64,000 bases of DNA from Cytophagales bacterium CG12_big_fil_rev_8_21_14_0_65_40_12 (GTDB lineage Bacteria > Bacteroidota > Bacteroidia > Cytophagales > Cyclobacteriaceae). Where the stretch lies: contig PCUU01000024.1 of assembly GCA_002786855.1 (NCBI GenBank), positions 62,001 to 126,000 on the forward strand, read 5' to 3'. The translations under genes and the position numbers were made by a program. Below the pieces are notes generated by a model, which searched no databases, was not told where the DNA came from, and saw nothing but the letters and a program-made list of their open reading frames with translations. This document shows positions 17,301 through 24,856 of this stretch, one piece after another (positions within the stretch are counted from its first letter, which is position 1; each line of letters opens with the position of its first letter).

Positions 17301-18083
17301 TTAAACCCAATACTTCTGAATCATTTTGAGCATTTCAGGCTGCACCTGATTGCCTGCAATGATTTGTCGGCCAAAAAGAAAATCTGAGCCCCCTTTGAAA
17401 TCTGTTACCAAGCCACCTGCTTCTTTTACAATCAAAGCCCCAGCTGCAACATCCCATGGTTGGAGGTTATACTCGAAGAATCCTTCGAATCTACCACAGG
17501 CCGTATACACAAGATCGACAGCTGCGCTCCCCATTCTTCTCAGTCCATGCGTTCCTTTCATAAACTCATTTAAAATGGCCAAGTATTGCTGCATTTGGTC
17601 GAAGTTATAGTATGGAAAACCCGTTGCTAATAAGGCTTTATCAATGGTTTCGACAGGAGATACCTTTATTGCAAAGTGATTGAGGTAAGCACCTTGTCCT
17701 TTTACCGCATGAAAACATTCATCTCGATTGATTTCATAAACAACACCCAATACCAACTCGTTGCGTTTCATCAAGGCAATGGACACCGCAAAAACTGGGA
17801 CTCCGTGAGTGAAGTTGGTTGTACCATCCAAGGGATCGATGATCCAATTGTAAGTATCTGATTTTTTAGTAGACGTGCCTTCTTCGGCAATAAACCCCGA
17901 GCCAGGCAGTATGGCGTTCAAACCTTTGACAATACGCTTTTCTGCTTCCTTATCTACATAAGACACCAAGTCGTTTTTGCCTTTGTATTCAATTTTGGCC
18001 AAATCGAAATTTCTTGATTCTTGCCGAATGAATTCTCCGGTTTCTTTGGCAAGCACGATTACATCTTGAAGTAGCTGTTGCAT
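17301..18083 (-). CDS. suhB: inositol monophosphatase family protein
   Basis: Mg-dependent phosphatase of the inositol monophosphatase family, 260 residues. Metal-binding motifs are complete: FIAEEGTS near residue 70, WIIDPLDGTTNF near 85 and the C-terminal LQPWDVAAGALIVKEAGG near 210. Physiological substrates could be inositol phosphate, another sugar phosphate or 3'-phosphoadenosine phosphate. Sequence alone does not decide this, so the SuhB name is by resemblance. It lies 89 bp downstream of the four-gene amidoligase cluster on the same strand and could be read through from it. Confidence 0.9.
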   Translation of the reverse strand: MQQLLQDVIVLAKETGEFIRQESRNFDLAKIEYKGKNDLVSYVDKEAEKRIVKGLNAILPGSGFIAEEGTSTKKSDTYNWIIDPLDGTTNFTHGVPVFAVSIALMKRNELVLGVVYEINRDECFHAVKGQGAYLNHFAIKVSPVETIDKALLATGFPYYNFDQMQQYLAILNEFMKGTHGLRRMGSAAVDLVYTACGRFEGFFEYNLQPWDVAAGALIVKEAGGLVTDFKGGSDFLFGRQIIAGNQVQPEMLKMIQKYWV

Positions 18084-18172
18084 ATCATTAGTTCAGACAG
18101 GCAAATATAGTCTTTTCAATTCCTTAGGGTTTTGGAATTAAAAGGAAATATTGAAAGCTGCTATCCACCTTC

Positions 18173-18868
18173 TTATTGTTTCAACGAAGCCAGCCCCTGT
18201 TGCAACAAAAAGCCAATAGAGGTTAATTCCTTATTAAAATGAAAGCGCTGATTAATTTCAATTTCAATCCCTGAGTAGTCTTTTATTGGATATTGTTTCC
18301 GTAAATAGGTGGTAAATCCATCGTCAGTGCCTTTATAAGGCTCATTCAAATCAATTGTTAGCAAGGGCGCAAGCGCCTGAAGTTTAGCCTGCAATTGCAG
18401 TGCGATCTTAGCTTCTGGTTTACGATCAGGGTCATATAAAATACCTATATCCGTTGTTCTTCTCTTTCCTTCCCAAATTGGAGTGAAAGAATGGATGGAA
18501 AAATGGGCCACTTCGAAATGATTTTCAATCGCCTTATTCACAGAAGCAACCACCGCTTTTCTATACGGATGATAGTATTTATCGAGAATGAAGGTTTTGA
18601 CAGAAGGTTCAAGCTCTTTACCATATTCACTAAAAAGTTGAGGGCTTTTTAAAGATCGGTTCGCTTCTACCAACAATCTGGAGGTTGTGTGCAAAAAGAC
18701 AGGAATGCCTAAAGCAGCACCCATTGCCGAGGCCACATTTGCGGCTCCTGGGTCCCAGCCACGATGCGATTTTATCTCGTCATCGGCATTTTTAAATAAG
18801 TATTTGTAGTTCTCAGGAATCTCATTTCCTGCGTGCTCGCATGTAATTATTAAGCTCCTTCGAGACAT
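18173..18868 (-). CDS. N-formylglutamate amidohydrolase-like protein
   Basis: A 231-residue zinc-type amidohydrolase of the N-formylglutamate amidohydrolase family. It opens with LIITCEHAGNEIPENY (first zinc ligand region), then HRGWDPGAANVA, TTSRLLVEANRS, and VAHFSIHSFTPIWEGKRR, the core of the family. In histidine utilisation such enzymes release glutamate from formylglutamate, but no hut genes are here. Instead its start overlaps the GCS2 ligase gene by 19 bp, in a cluster of amide-bond-forming enzymes. A role in hydrolysing or trimming a glutamyl amide product of this cluster is therefore more likely (inference). Confidence 0.88.
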   Translation of the reverse strand: MSRRSLIITCEHAGNEIPENYKYLFKNADDEIKSHRGWDPGAANVASAMGAALGIPVFLHTTSRLLVEANRSLKSPQLFSEYGKELEPSVKTFILDKYYHPYRKAVVASVNKAIENHFEVAHFSIHSFTPIWEGKRRTTDIGILYDPDRKPEAKIALQLQAKLQALAPLLTIDLNEPYKGTDDGFTTYLRKQYPIKDYSGIEIEINQRFHFNKELTSIGFLLQQGLASLKQ

Positions 18869-20112
18869 GGATTAAACATTTCGTTGTTTTCTAAACAGTC
18901 GGTCAACTCCCTGTAGACCATCTTTAAATTGCTATGTTCGCTATTATGGTCAACGCTTTCCAAAATTCTATTGGCCAAAGTGCCTTGATCTAATATCATG
19001 CGAATTTGAGTTTCCCATGGGCTAAGCCTTTCGGGATACAAGCCCATCAACTTTTGAAACATTTTCTTCCAAAAGTCGGAAGCGGTAACCTCTTCGCTGG
19101 CCTCAAATCCAAATGCCTTAAGGTAAGTCTTATCTCTGATTATAGAATGATCGGCATGACGAATTACATTCTTAAAGATTGCGTAGAGATCATTTGTTTT
19201 GAACTCATGCTGCTCTTCGGTGGTGAGACCTTTCTCATCGACCAACATTTGCAAAAAGGCAATTACCAAACTAGCAACCGCCAAATCTGCTGCTGGGCAC
19301 TCTTGAATATCAATGATACGAATTTCAATGGCTCCTCTATCAAATCGGGCAATTGCGCCACGTGAGTTCAGCCAAACAGGATCAAGTATTCCCTCTGGAT
19401 CGTAAGGTAAAATATCCTGTTCGATTTGACTGTGGATGTATTTGCGATAGGTCCTTCTCGAAAATACCGCCTCAGGAATCACCTTCCCCGTAAGGGACGG
19501 AATGAGCTTTTGATTGTTTTGATAGTAATCCAATCGCTTGTCCAGAAAACCTGTGAGTTGACCACCAATGATGGGCGAGCTAGCCGATAGGGCAGGTAAT
19601 AAAGGTAAAATCAATCTGATTGCTCCATGAAGTTTAGAGAATTCCTCATCGTCATAAAACGGTAGATTGATATGGGTGCTTTGCAAATTGCTCCAGCCAT
19701 GTCCTTTGCAGTTAAAGATTCTATCATAGGCAGCATAAATCTCCGCACTGTCGTGTGTCCATTGAAAAGATTCTGTTTCAGGATCCATCCAAGGATGAGC
19801 AGCACCAGGCATCAAACGCGCATTGAAGCTGCTCAAGAGCTCGTTCATTTGCTCAATTGCCTCCTGAAAATCCTGATTGAGCTGTACCAAATCGCTCACA
19901 GGCTTGGTACACTTCAGCTCTAATACATGCAATGCCAATTCGTTGGACCAGCTCACGCTACCCAAATTTACCTCCCCAATATATTCGCCTGTCAAAGCTT
20001 TAAAAACCTCATCGGCAATGGGCTTTACGTTGAGGGTTTCTATATCCACAATCATGTATTCTAGCTCTATTCCAAATGCTTCGAATAGATGCAGGCGGCT
20101 GACATTACTCAT
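18850..20112 (-). CDS. GCS2-type glutamate-cysteine ligase-like amidoligase
   Basis: A 420-residue carboxylate-amine ligase of the GCS2 (YbdK-like) family. It opens with FGIELEYMIVD, the family's metal-binding glutamates, followed by NLQSTHINLPF near residue 145 and RGAIEIRIIDIQECPAAD near 280. Such enzymes join the side-chain carboxyl of glutamate to an amine using ATP. Here the acceptor is unknown. The gene lies 5 bp downstream of the RimK-like ligase gene and overlaps the amidohydrolase gene, so all are co-translated. No glutathione synthetase is next to it, which argues against ordinary glutathione synthesis. Confidence 0.87.
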   Translation of the reverse strand: MSNVSRLHLFEAFGIELEYMIVDIETLNVKPIADEVFKALTGEYIGEVNLGSVSWSNELALHVLELKCTKPVSDLVQLNQDFQEAIEQMNELLSSFNARLMPGAAHPWMDPETESFQWTHDSAEIYAAYDRIFNCKGHGWSNLQSTHINLPFYDDEEFSKLHGAIRLILPLLPALSASSPIIGGQLTGFLDKRLDYYQNNQKLIPSLTGKVIPEAVFSRRTYRKYIHSQIEQDILPYDPEGILDPVWLNSRGAIARFDRGAIEIRIIDIQECPAADLAVASLVIAFLQMLVDEKGLTTEEQHEFKTNDLYAIFKNVIRHADHSIIRDKTYLKAFGFEASEEVTASDFWKKMFQKLMGLYPERLSPWETQIRMILDQGTLANRILESVDHNSEHSNLKMVYRELTDCLENNEMFNPCLEGA

Positions 20113-20117
20113 ATTGC

Positions 20118-21566
20118 TTAACTCATTTTAACTCTTTCGAAGATGATCTCCATGATTCGCTCATAGAGCCTATTTTTTATGATTCTATCTTCTACCCCGG
20201 CATCAATATTGGGGTTGTCGTTGATTTCAATAACGTAGAATTTACCGTTCACTTCTTTGACATCCACCCCATAGAGGCCGTCACCAATTAATCTTGTGGC
20301 TTTTAGCGCAGTTTGAAGCAAGCCCACCGGGGCTTGTTCCAGCGCAATGGTATCGGCATTTCCTTCAATATGTTTGTCCCCATCTTTCCAGTTCACAATT
20401 TGCCAATGATCTCTGGCCATGTGGTAACGACATACGTAAAGGGGTTCGTGGTTCATTATCCCTATTCTCCAATCAAAAGGAGTAGGCATAAACTCTTGTG
20501 CTATGAGCAGTTCCGAACCTTTAAAAAAGCCTTTCAAAAGGGCTTTGAGTTCAACATCATTACTTACTTTTTTGACGCCACGAGAAAAAGCACCATCGGG
20601 TTCTTTCAGAATAAAGGGATATTGAAGCTTTTCCGTTTCGGGCGTTGATTTGTCGCGTGAAATGATTGCCGATTTTGGAACGGGAATATTGTTGCTGGTC
20701 ATCAACTCATTCAAGTACACCTTATTGGTGCAGCGCAGAATCGAAGTTGGATCGTCTACCACTACCAAGCCTTCTGATTCAGCCTTTTTAGCGAAACGGA
20801 AAGTATAGTTGTTTACATTGGTGGTTTCGCGGATGAATAGTGCATCGAATTGGGTAAGACGGGCATATTCGTTTCTGGTAATGATTTCTGTGTTGAAGCC
20901 CGTTTTTTCGGCAGCCTTTACAAATTTCTGCAAGGCTTTGGCATTCGAAGGGGGGTTGTCATCCTCTGGGTTCACCAAAATAGCCAAATCATATTTTCTA
21001 CGGGGGTTACTCTTGCGCACGACCATTTTTCGCGTAAGAAATAAGCCCAGCTGCTGTGCAAGTGTGATTCTTTCCTCCTCGTCCAGATCGTAAATATTGA
21101 GTGGTTTAAGCTGCTCCAAAGCCCACTTTTCCTTCTTTACGAAGGTTACTTTTAGTATGGGCGATTGAAACAAGTTGAAAAGCAACAAACCTAATTTCCC
21201 AGTGTGTATACCGCCAGTGTAGCCAAAATAGATTTTGAATTCGACCTTGTTTTCTGGGCTACCCTTAAATGTTTTTTGGATCATTTCTGTAAAATCCTGC
21301 GCATCATCTTTGATCATGGCTGGGAAACGAAAATCTTGAATTGTGGCCACTTCGGGCAGCACCTTATGGTTGCGCGCCTCGGCCAAGAGCGACACGTAAT
21401 AGCCTGTGCTTTGGTATTGGTATGATTTACAAAGGTTAATGACCTTTACATTATTCAAGTGTCTTAAACCCTCATTTGCAAAGTATTCTCGCGCTGAGAT
21501 TACTTCCACACCTGGGATATTAAAGTTCCATTTCTTTGGGTTTTCTGTTACGATCAGTTTTGACAT
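20118..21566 (-). CDS. RimK-family ATP-grasp ligase with N-terminal extension
   Basis: A 482-residue ATP-grasp enzyme. The C-terminal 290 residues are the RimK-like fold: KVYLNELMTSNNIPVPKSAI, YPFILKEPDGAFSRGVKKV (ATP-binding Lys), LLIAQEFMPTPFDWRIGIM, and VIEINDNPNIDAG with the metal-binding Glu and Asn. The N-terminal 190 residues form a separate domain absent from E. coli RimK; it is common in the long RimK family protein group. The likely reaction is ATP-driven addition of an amino acid (often glutamate) to a carboxylate. It lies 2 bp after the C39-like peptidase gene and 5 bp before the GCS2 gene. Confidence 0.9.
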   Translation of the reverse strand: MSKLIVTENPKKWNFNIPGVEVISAREYFANEGLRHLNNVKVINLCKSYQYQSTGYYVSLLAEARNHKVLPEVATIQDFRFPAMIKDDAQDFTEMIQKTFKGSPENKVEFKIYFGYTGGIHTGKLGLLLFNLFQSPILKVTFVKKEKWALEQLKPLNIYDLDEEERITLAQQLGLFLTRKMVVRKSNPRRKYDLAILVNPEDDNPPSNAKALQKFVKAAEKTGFNTEIITRNEYARLTQFDALFIRETTNVNNYTFRFAKKAESEGLVVVDDPTSILRCTNKVYLNELMTSNNIPVPKSAIISRDKSTPETEKLQYPFILKEPDGAFSRGVKKVSNDVELKALLKGFFKGSELLIAQEFMPTPFDWRIGIMNHEPLYVCRYHMARDHWQIVNWKDGDKHIEGNADTIALEQAPVGLLQTALKATRLIGDGLYGVDVKEVNGKFYVIEINDNPNIDAGVEDRIIKNRLYERIMEIIFERVKMS

Positions 21567-21568
21567 TA

Positions 21569-22294
21569 CTACTGTTTTGTTCTGGGTTCAATTATTAAAA
21601 GATTGGAATCATAAGTAACAATACCAAGCATTATGGCATTGATTAATCTGCTAAAGTCCACTTGGTAATGATGGCCTCGATTTGTTGGGTTATTCTTTAA
21701 AGGGTCTGCAATATCTATCTGGCCAGTTTGCTCGTCATAACCATCCAAAATCACAAAATGGCCCACTGGTATTCCTCTTACATCATCATATTCTGTTTCA
21801 AATTCCCCAATCTCGCGCTTGCTTCCATATAAGTAGGTAGCGCTCAGCCCAGTAAGCACTGGGCGCCTTTCCTGCAAATACGTTTTAATGAGCGCAGGGG
21901 TCAGGTCTTGAAACTTGATTTTGCCACCCATTTTCAAAAACTTAATATAAGCATTCGAGGCATATTTAATTTTGCGCTGAACTTTGTACTCGCTCTGCAA
22001 AGTCAATTTCTGAATAAGGTCTGTGGATGGATCGTCAAACCAAGATGGGTCAAATAAATGGAGATTATAGGTGTAAATTGTGGCCTGATAACCTCTCTTC
22101 AAAGCATGATTACCAAGGTTTACAGCGAGTGTGCCGCCACTCTTCAATTGCTTTACTTGTCCGATTAAACCCGATAGATCAACAAAGTCATCGTAGTATT
22201 GATAAACCGCCTGCAAGCAAGTTGGGCCGCAAGTAGAATCGGTAGGTTGCGAAAGTATATCAATTCCTAAAAAGGCCTTATCAGAAACAGTCAT
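21569..22294 (-). CDS. C39-like papain-fold peptidase
   Basis: A 241-residue protein with a bacteriocin-processing (C39-like) papain fold. The full active-site set is visible: Gln16 and Cys22 in SQPTDSTCGPTCLQ, His179 in PVGHFVILDGYD and Asp197 in IADPLK. No signal peptide or transporter domain is attached, so it is probably a cytosolic peptidase or transpeptidase. It is the first gene of the amidoligase cluster (2-bp gap to the RimK-like gene) and divergent from an ECF sigma gene 69 bp away. By context it may cleave or transfer a peptide made or modified by the ligases. That is inference. Confidence 0.85.
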   Translation of the reverse strand: MTVSDKAFLGIDILSQPTDSTCGPTCLQAVYQYYDDFVDLSGLIGQVKQLKSGGTLAVNLGNHALKRGYQATIYTYNLHLFDPSWFDDPSTDLIQKLTLQSEYKVQRKIKYASNAYIKFLKMGGKIKFQDLTPALIKTYLQERRPVLTGLSATYLYGSKREIGEFETEYDDVRGIPVGHFVILDGYDEQTGQIDIADPLKNNPTNRGHHYQVDFSRLINAIMLGIVTYDSNLLIIEPRTKQ

Positions 22295-22363
22295 CTATTT
22301 TTTTACCTTTGATTACCCTATGACGCAGACATAAAAAAAAGTCACCTGCCACTAGTAAAATTT

Positions 22364-22930
22364 ATGATCAACAGCGACCACCTTTCAGACGAAGAAGTAA
22401 TCGCCCTACTCAAGGCGGGCGGACATGATCGCTATTTTGCTGTGCTTACTCTACGCTACGAAAACTATATTATCAAAAAATGCAAAAGCTATGTGAAGGA
22501 TGAAGATGAAGCGGAAGACCTCTGTCAGGAAATTCTGATCAAGATTTTTATGCAGATAAAGGACTTTCGCAGCGAAGCCAAATTCAAAACTTGGCTCTAT
22601 TCTATTATTCACAATACCTGCGTTGATTATTTAAGAAAGGAAAAGAATAAAAGCCACAAGGTAATTTCCGAAAAGCTTCAAGAAGAAATGGCCGATCTGG
22701 TAGATGAAGATATTGTGAACTTCGAAAGTCTTGAAATGGCACTTTTTCAATTGCTCGAAGAAATTACCCCTGAAGAAAAGTTAATTCTACTTTTGAAATA
22801 CAAGGAAAAGCATTCCATCAAAGAAATCGAAACCACATTGGGAATTTCTGAAAGTGCTGTGAAAATGCGGCTTTCAAGGGCCAAGGAAAAAATCAATAAG
22901 CTCTACGCCAAAAACCAGCGTTTGCATTAA
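22364..22930 (+). CDS. ECF RNA polymerase sigma factor
   Basis: A 188-residue extracytoplasmic-function sigma factor. Region 2 is at about 25-90 (YENYIIKKCKSYVKDEDEAEDLCQEI, then FKTWLYSIIHNTCVDYLR). Region 4 is at about 125-180 (ITPEEKLILLLKYKEKHSIKEI, LGISESAVKMRLSRAK). No anti-sigma gene follows; the next gene is convergent. It is divergent from the amidoligase cluster with only 69 bp between them, so it might control that cluster, itself, or neither. The ATG at 22364 is the natural start. Confidence 0.92.
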   Translation: MINSDHLSDEEVIALLKAGGHDRYFAVLTLRYENYIIKKCKSYVKDEDEAEDLCQEILIKIFMQIKDFRSEAKFKTWLYSIIHNTCVDYLRKEKNKSHKVISEKLQEEMADLVDEDIVNFESLEMALFQLLEEITPEEKLILLLKYKEKHSIKEIETTLGISESAVKMRLSRAKEKINKLYAKNQRLH

Positions 22931-22937
22931 ACTTGGG

Positions 22938-23615
22938 TTAAACAGTTTTTCCTTCTACCAACACTACAAACTCGCCTTTTACTCCTTTTCGAGTGAAGTA
23001 ATCAACCAATTCTGAGAGGCTTCCTCGAACCGTTTCTTCAAACATTTTAGAAATTTCTCTCGATACTGAAGCATTTCTATCACCTAAGTATTCCTTGAGT
23101 TGTTCAAGGCATTTCACCAATCGATGGGGTGATTCGTACAAAATGATAGTTCTCTCCTCTTCAGCCAACTTCAGCAATCGCGTATGGCGGCCTTTTTTGT
23201 GAGGTAAGAAGCCTTCGAAAACAAAACGATCCGATGGTAAACCAGAGTTGACCAATGCTGGCACAAAGGCGGTGGCACCTGGTAAGCAGTTAACCTCTAT
23301 ACCCGCTTTTAAAACCTCTCTTACTAATAAAAAGCCTGGATCAGAAATGGAGGGTGTGCCAGCATCCGAAATCAAAGCGAAAGTTTCACCAGCCCTCATT
23401 CGATTAATCAATTGCTCAACTGTTTTATGCTCGTTGAAAATATGATAGCTCTGGAGTGGTTTGGAAATATTATGATGTTTTAAAAGTTTGCCAGAAGTGC
23501 GGGTATCTTCAGCCAAAATCACATTCACTTCATTCAAAATCCGAATTGCCCTGAGGGTGATGTCCTCAAGGTTTCCTATGGGCGTGGGAACAAGATAAAG
23601 TGAGATTTCAGCCAT
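22938..23615 (-). CDS. rsmI: 16S rRNA 2'-O-ribose C1402 methyltransferase
   Basis: RsmI, which methylates the ribose of cytidine 1402 in 16S rRNA. The N-terminus LYLVPTPIGNLEDITLRAI is diagnostic, followed by LAEDTRTSGKLL and ALISDAGTPSISDPG (SAM-binding of the tetrapyrrole-methylase fold), CLPGATAFVPALVNSGLP and YESPHRL. 225 residues is the short form usual in this phylum, lacking the C-terminal domain of E. coli RsmI. The ATG at 23615 shares one base with the stop of the pterin dehydratase gene, so the two are translationally coupled. Confidence 0.95.
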   Translation of the reverse strand: MAEISLYLVPTPIGNLEDITLRAIRILNEVNVILAEDTRTSGKLLKHHNISKPLQSYHIFNEHKTVEQLINRMRAGETFALISDAGTPSISDPGFLLVREVLKAGIEVNCLPGATAFVPALVNSGLPSDRFVFEGFLPHKKGRHTRLLKLAEEERTIILYESPHRLVKCLEQLKEYLGDRNASVSREISKMFEETVRGSLSELVDYFTRKGVKGEFVVLVEGKTV

Positions 23616-23845
23616 TAAATTAGATTGTCAATTTTAGCGGCCAATTTACGGTCTTTCTCGGTAACGGTATTGCCCGCGTCATGTGTCGTCAGTTCTATAT
23701 TCACGGTGTTATATACATTTGACCAATTGGGATGGTGATTCATTTTTTCGGCCTCAATTGCTACTTTGGTCATAAACCCGAAGGCCTCCACAAAATCTTT
23801 GAACTTAAATTGTCTTACTAGCTTATTATCATTTTCTTCCCACAT
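23615..23845 (-). CDS. phhB: 4a-hydroxytetrahydrobiopterin dehydratase
   Basis: Pterin-4a-carbinolamine dehydratase (PhhB/DCoH fold), 76 residues, which recycles the pterin cofactor of aromatic amino acid hydroxylases. The active-site motif [20 protein letters not shown] is intact, and the C-terminal [18 protein letters not shown] matches the family. It is slightly short at the N-terminus (family about 95). No hydroxylase gene is in the window. It lies 6 bp downstream of the lipoprotein methyltransferase and overlaps rsmI by one base. Confidence 0.93.
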   Translation of the reverse strand: MWEENDNKLVRQFKFKDFVEAFGFMTKVAIEAEKMNHHPNWSNVYNTVNIELTTHDAGNTVTEKDRKLAAKIDNLI

Positions 23846-23851
23846 GGCTCC

Positions 23852-24532
23852 TTATTTTTCTGCTGTTATGATGTACTGAAATTCTAGGCTTTTCAAGTCT
23901 GTAGCCAAGTTATTAAAACCGGCCCGCTTTAATGATTTTTGAAGTTCAGCAGCCGATACCTTATGCTCATCCGAAGGACCCACAGGGATTTCACCTGATT
24001 TAAAATCGACCACAACCAGCTTTCCCCCCGACTTTAATCCCTGATAAAGCCTTAACAAGTACTTATCCTTATTCGGAATATAACCATAGGTATTGACAAT
24101 CAATACAATATCGGCCTCGGCATCTAGCAGATTGGGAACATCAGGAGGGGTAAGTCTGGCCTCTATATTATCTGCCCAACTCCCCACAATCGCTTTTTGA
24201 TTATTGATGTATTCCAACGAATTGGGATCAATGTCTAATGCAATTACCTTCTTGGCTGTTCTGGCAATTTTGAAGGTAAAGTAACCAGAGCCAGCGCCAA
24301 CATCAGCCACCGTTTTATCCTTAAGGTCACCGAGTACCTTTAAGACTAGCTCAGGGTTTTGCCATTCTGTTCTTTCTTCATCTTGTTCTGGAAGTACAGT
24401 TTCTTCTAAAGGTGCTGGTTGAGGCGATAATTGCACATCGGGGGAGGCCTGAGGCTCGTTATTCTCTTGCTTTGGCTTATCAGCACAAGCCCACAAAAGA
24501 ATGATCAGCGATATGCAGAGCAGCTTCTTCAT
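23852..24532 (-). CDS. lipoprotein-anchored SAM methyltransferase-like protein
   Basis: A 226-residue protein combining a lipoprotein signal (LLWAC, Cys16), a Pro/Glu-rich linker to about residue 55, and a class I methyltransferase fold. The SAM-binding loop is TVADVGAGSGYFTFKIA, with VIALDIDP as the acidic strand and ADIVLIVNTYGYI near the catalytic strand. If the lipobox is used, the fold would sit outside the cytoplasm, where SAM is not expected. The C-terminal part (LKSGGKLVVVDFKSGEIPVGP) is complete. It abuts the DUF493 gene by one base. Its substrate is unknown. Confidence 0.8.
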   Translation of the reverse strand: MKKLLCISLIILLWACADKPKQENNEPQASPDVQLSPQPAPLEETVLPEQDEERTEWQNPELVLKVLGDLKDKTVADVGAGSGYFTFKIARTAKKVIALDIDPNSLEYINNQKAIVGSWADNIEARLTPPDVPNLLDAEADIVLIVNTYGYIPNKDKYLLRLYQGLKSGGKLVVVDFKSGEIPVGPSDEHKVSAAELQKSLKRAGFNNLATDLKSLEFQYIITAEK

Positions 24533-24796
24533 TTATAGTGCAATGATTCCTTCAATTTTAGAAGCCTCTTCATAAATCTTTATAATCGATTCGCTGTTTG
24601 GCATCATGGTCTGTGCGGTCAGGCTCACGTACTTTCCTTTGCTAGAAGGTTTCATTTTTACCTCGTGGCCCGGAAAAAGTTTCTTTACCTCGTCTTGCAA
24701 CGAATCCACAACAATGAATTTAAACATGTATAATGCGGGGAAAACATGCGTTGCCTCTAATTTTTCGCGAAATGCTATTGACGTGAAATTTTGCAT
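24533..24796 (-). CDS. DUF493 family protein
   Basis: An 87-residue ferredoxin-like-fold protein of the DUF493 (YbeD-like) family. FPALYMFKFIVVDSLQDEVKKLF and KGKYVSLTAQTMMPNSESIIKIYEEASKIEG are the recognisable halves. E. coli YbeD is thought to be a small regulatory ACT-like domain; the role here is unknown. It heads a run with the lipoprotein methyltransferase, phhB and rsmI, all within a few bases of each other on the minus strand. Confidence 0.85.
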   Translation of the reverse strand: MQNFTSIAFREKLEATHVFPALYMFKFIVVDSLQDEVKKLFPGHEVKMKPSSKGKYVSLTAQTMMPNSESIIKIYEEASKIEGIIAL

Positions 24797-24821
24797 ACTG
24801 CTAAGTTAAGCGGCTATTGAT

Positions 24822-24849
24822 CAAAAAAAAATCGGCCCTAAGGCCGATT
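24822..24849 (-). terminator. intrinsic terminator after the PpiD-like gene
   Basis: Perfect stem AATCGGCC (24830-24837) and GGCCGATT (24842-24849) with a 4-base loop. On the minus strand it is followed by a run of Ts, 8 bp beyond the PpiD-like stop. It separates the envelope operon from the DUF493 operon. Confidence 0.85.
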
Positions 24850-24856
24850 CTATCTC

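Noticed and set aside
18173-18868. The amidohydrolase as part of histidine degradation
   Set aside because: No hutH, hutU or hutI is adjacent; the gene is embedded in a ligase cluster.
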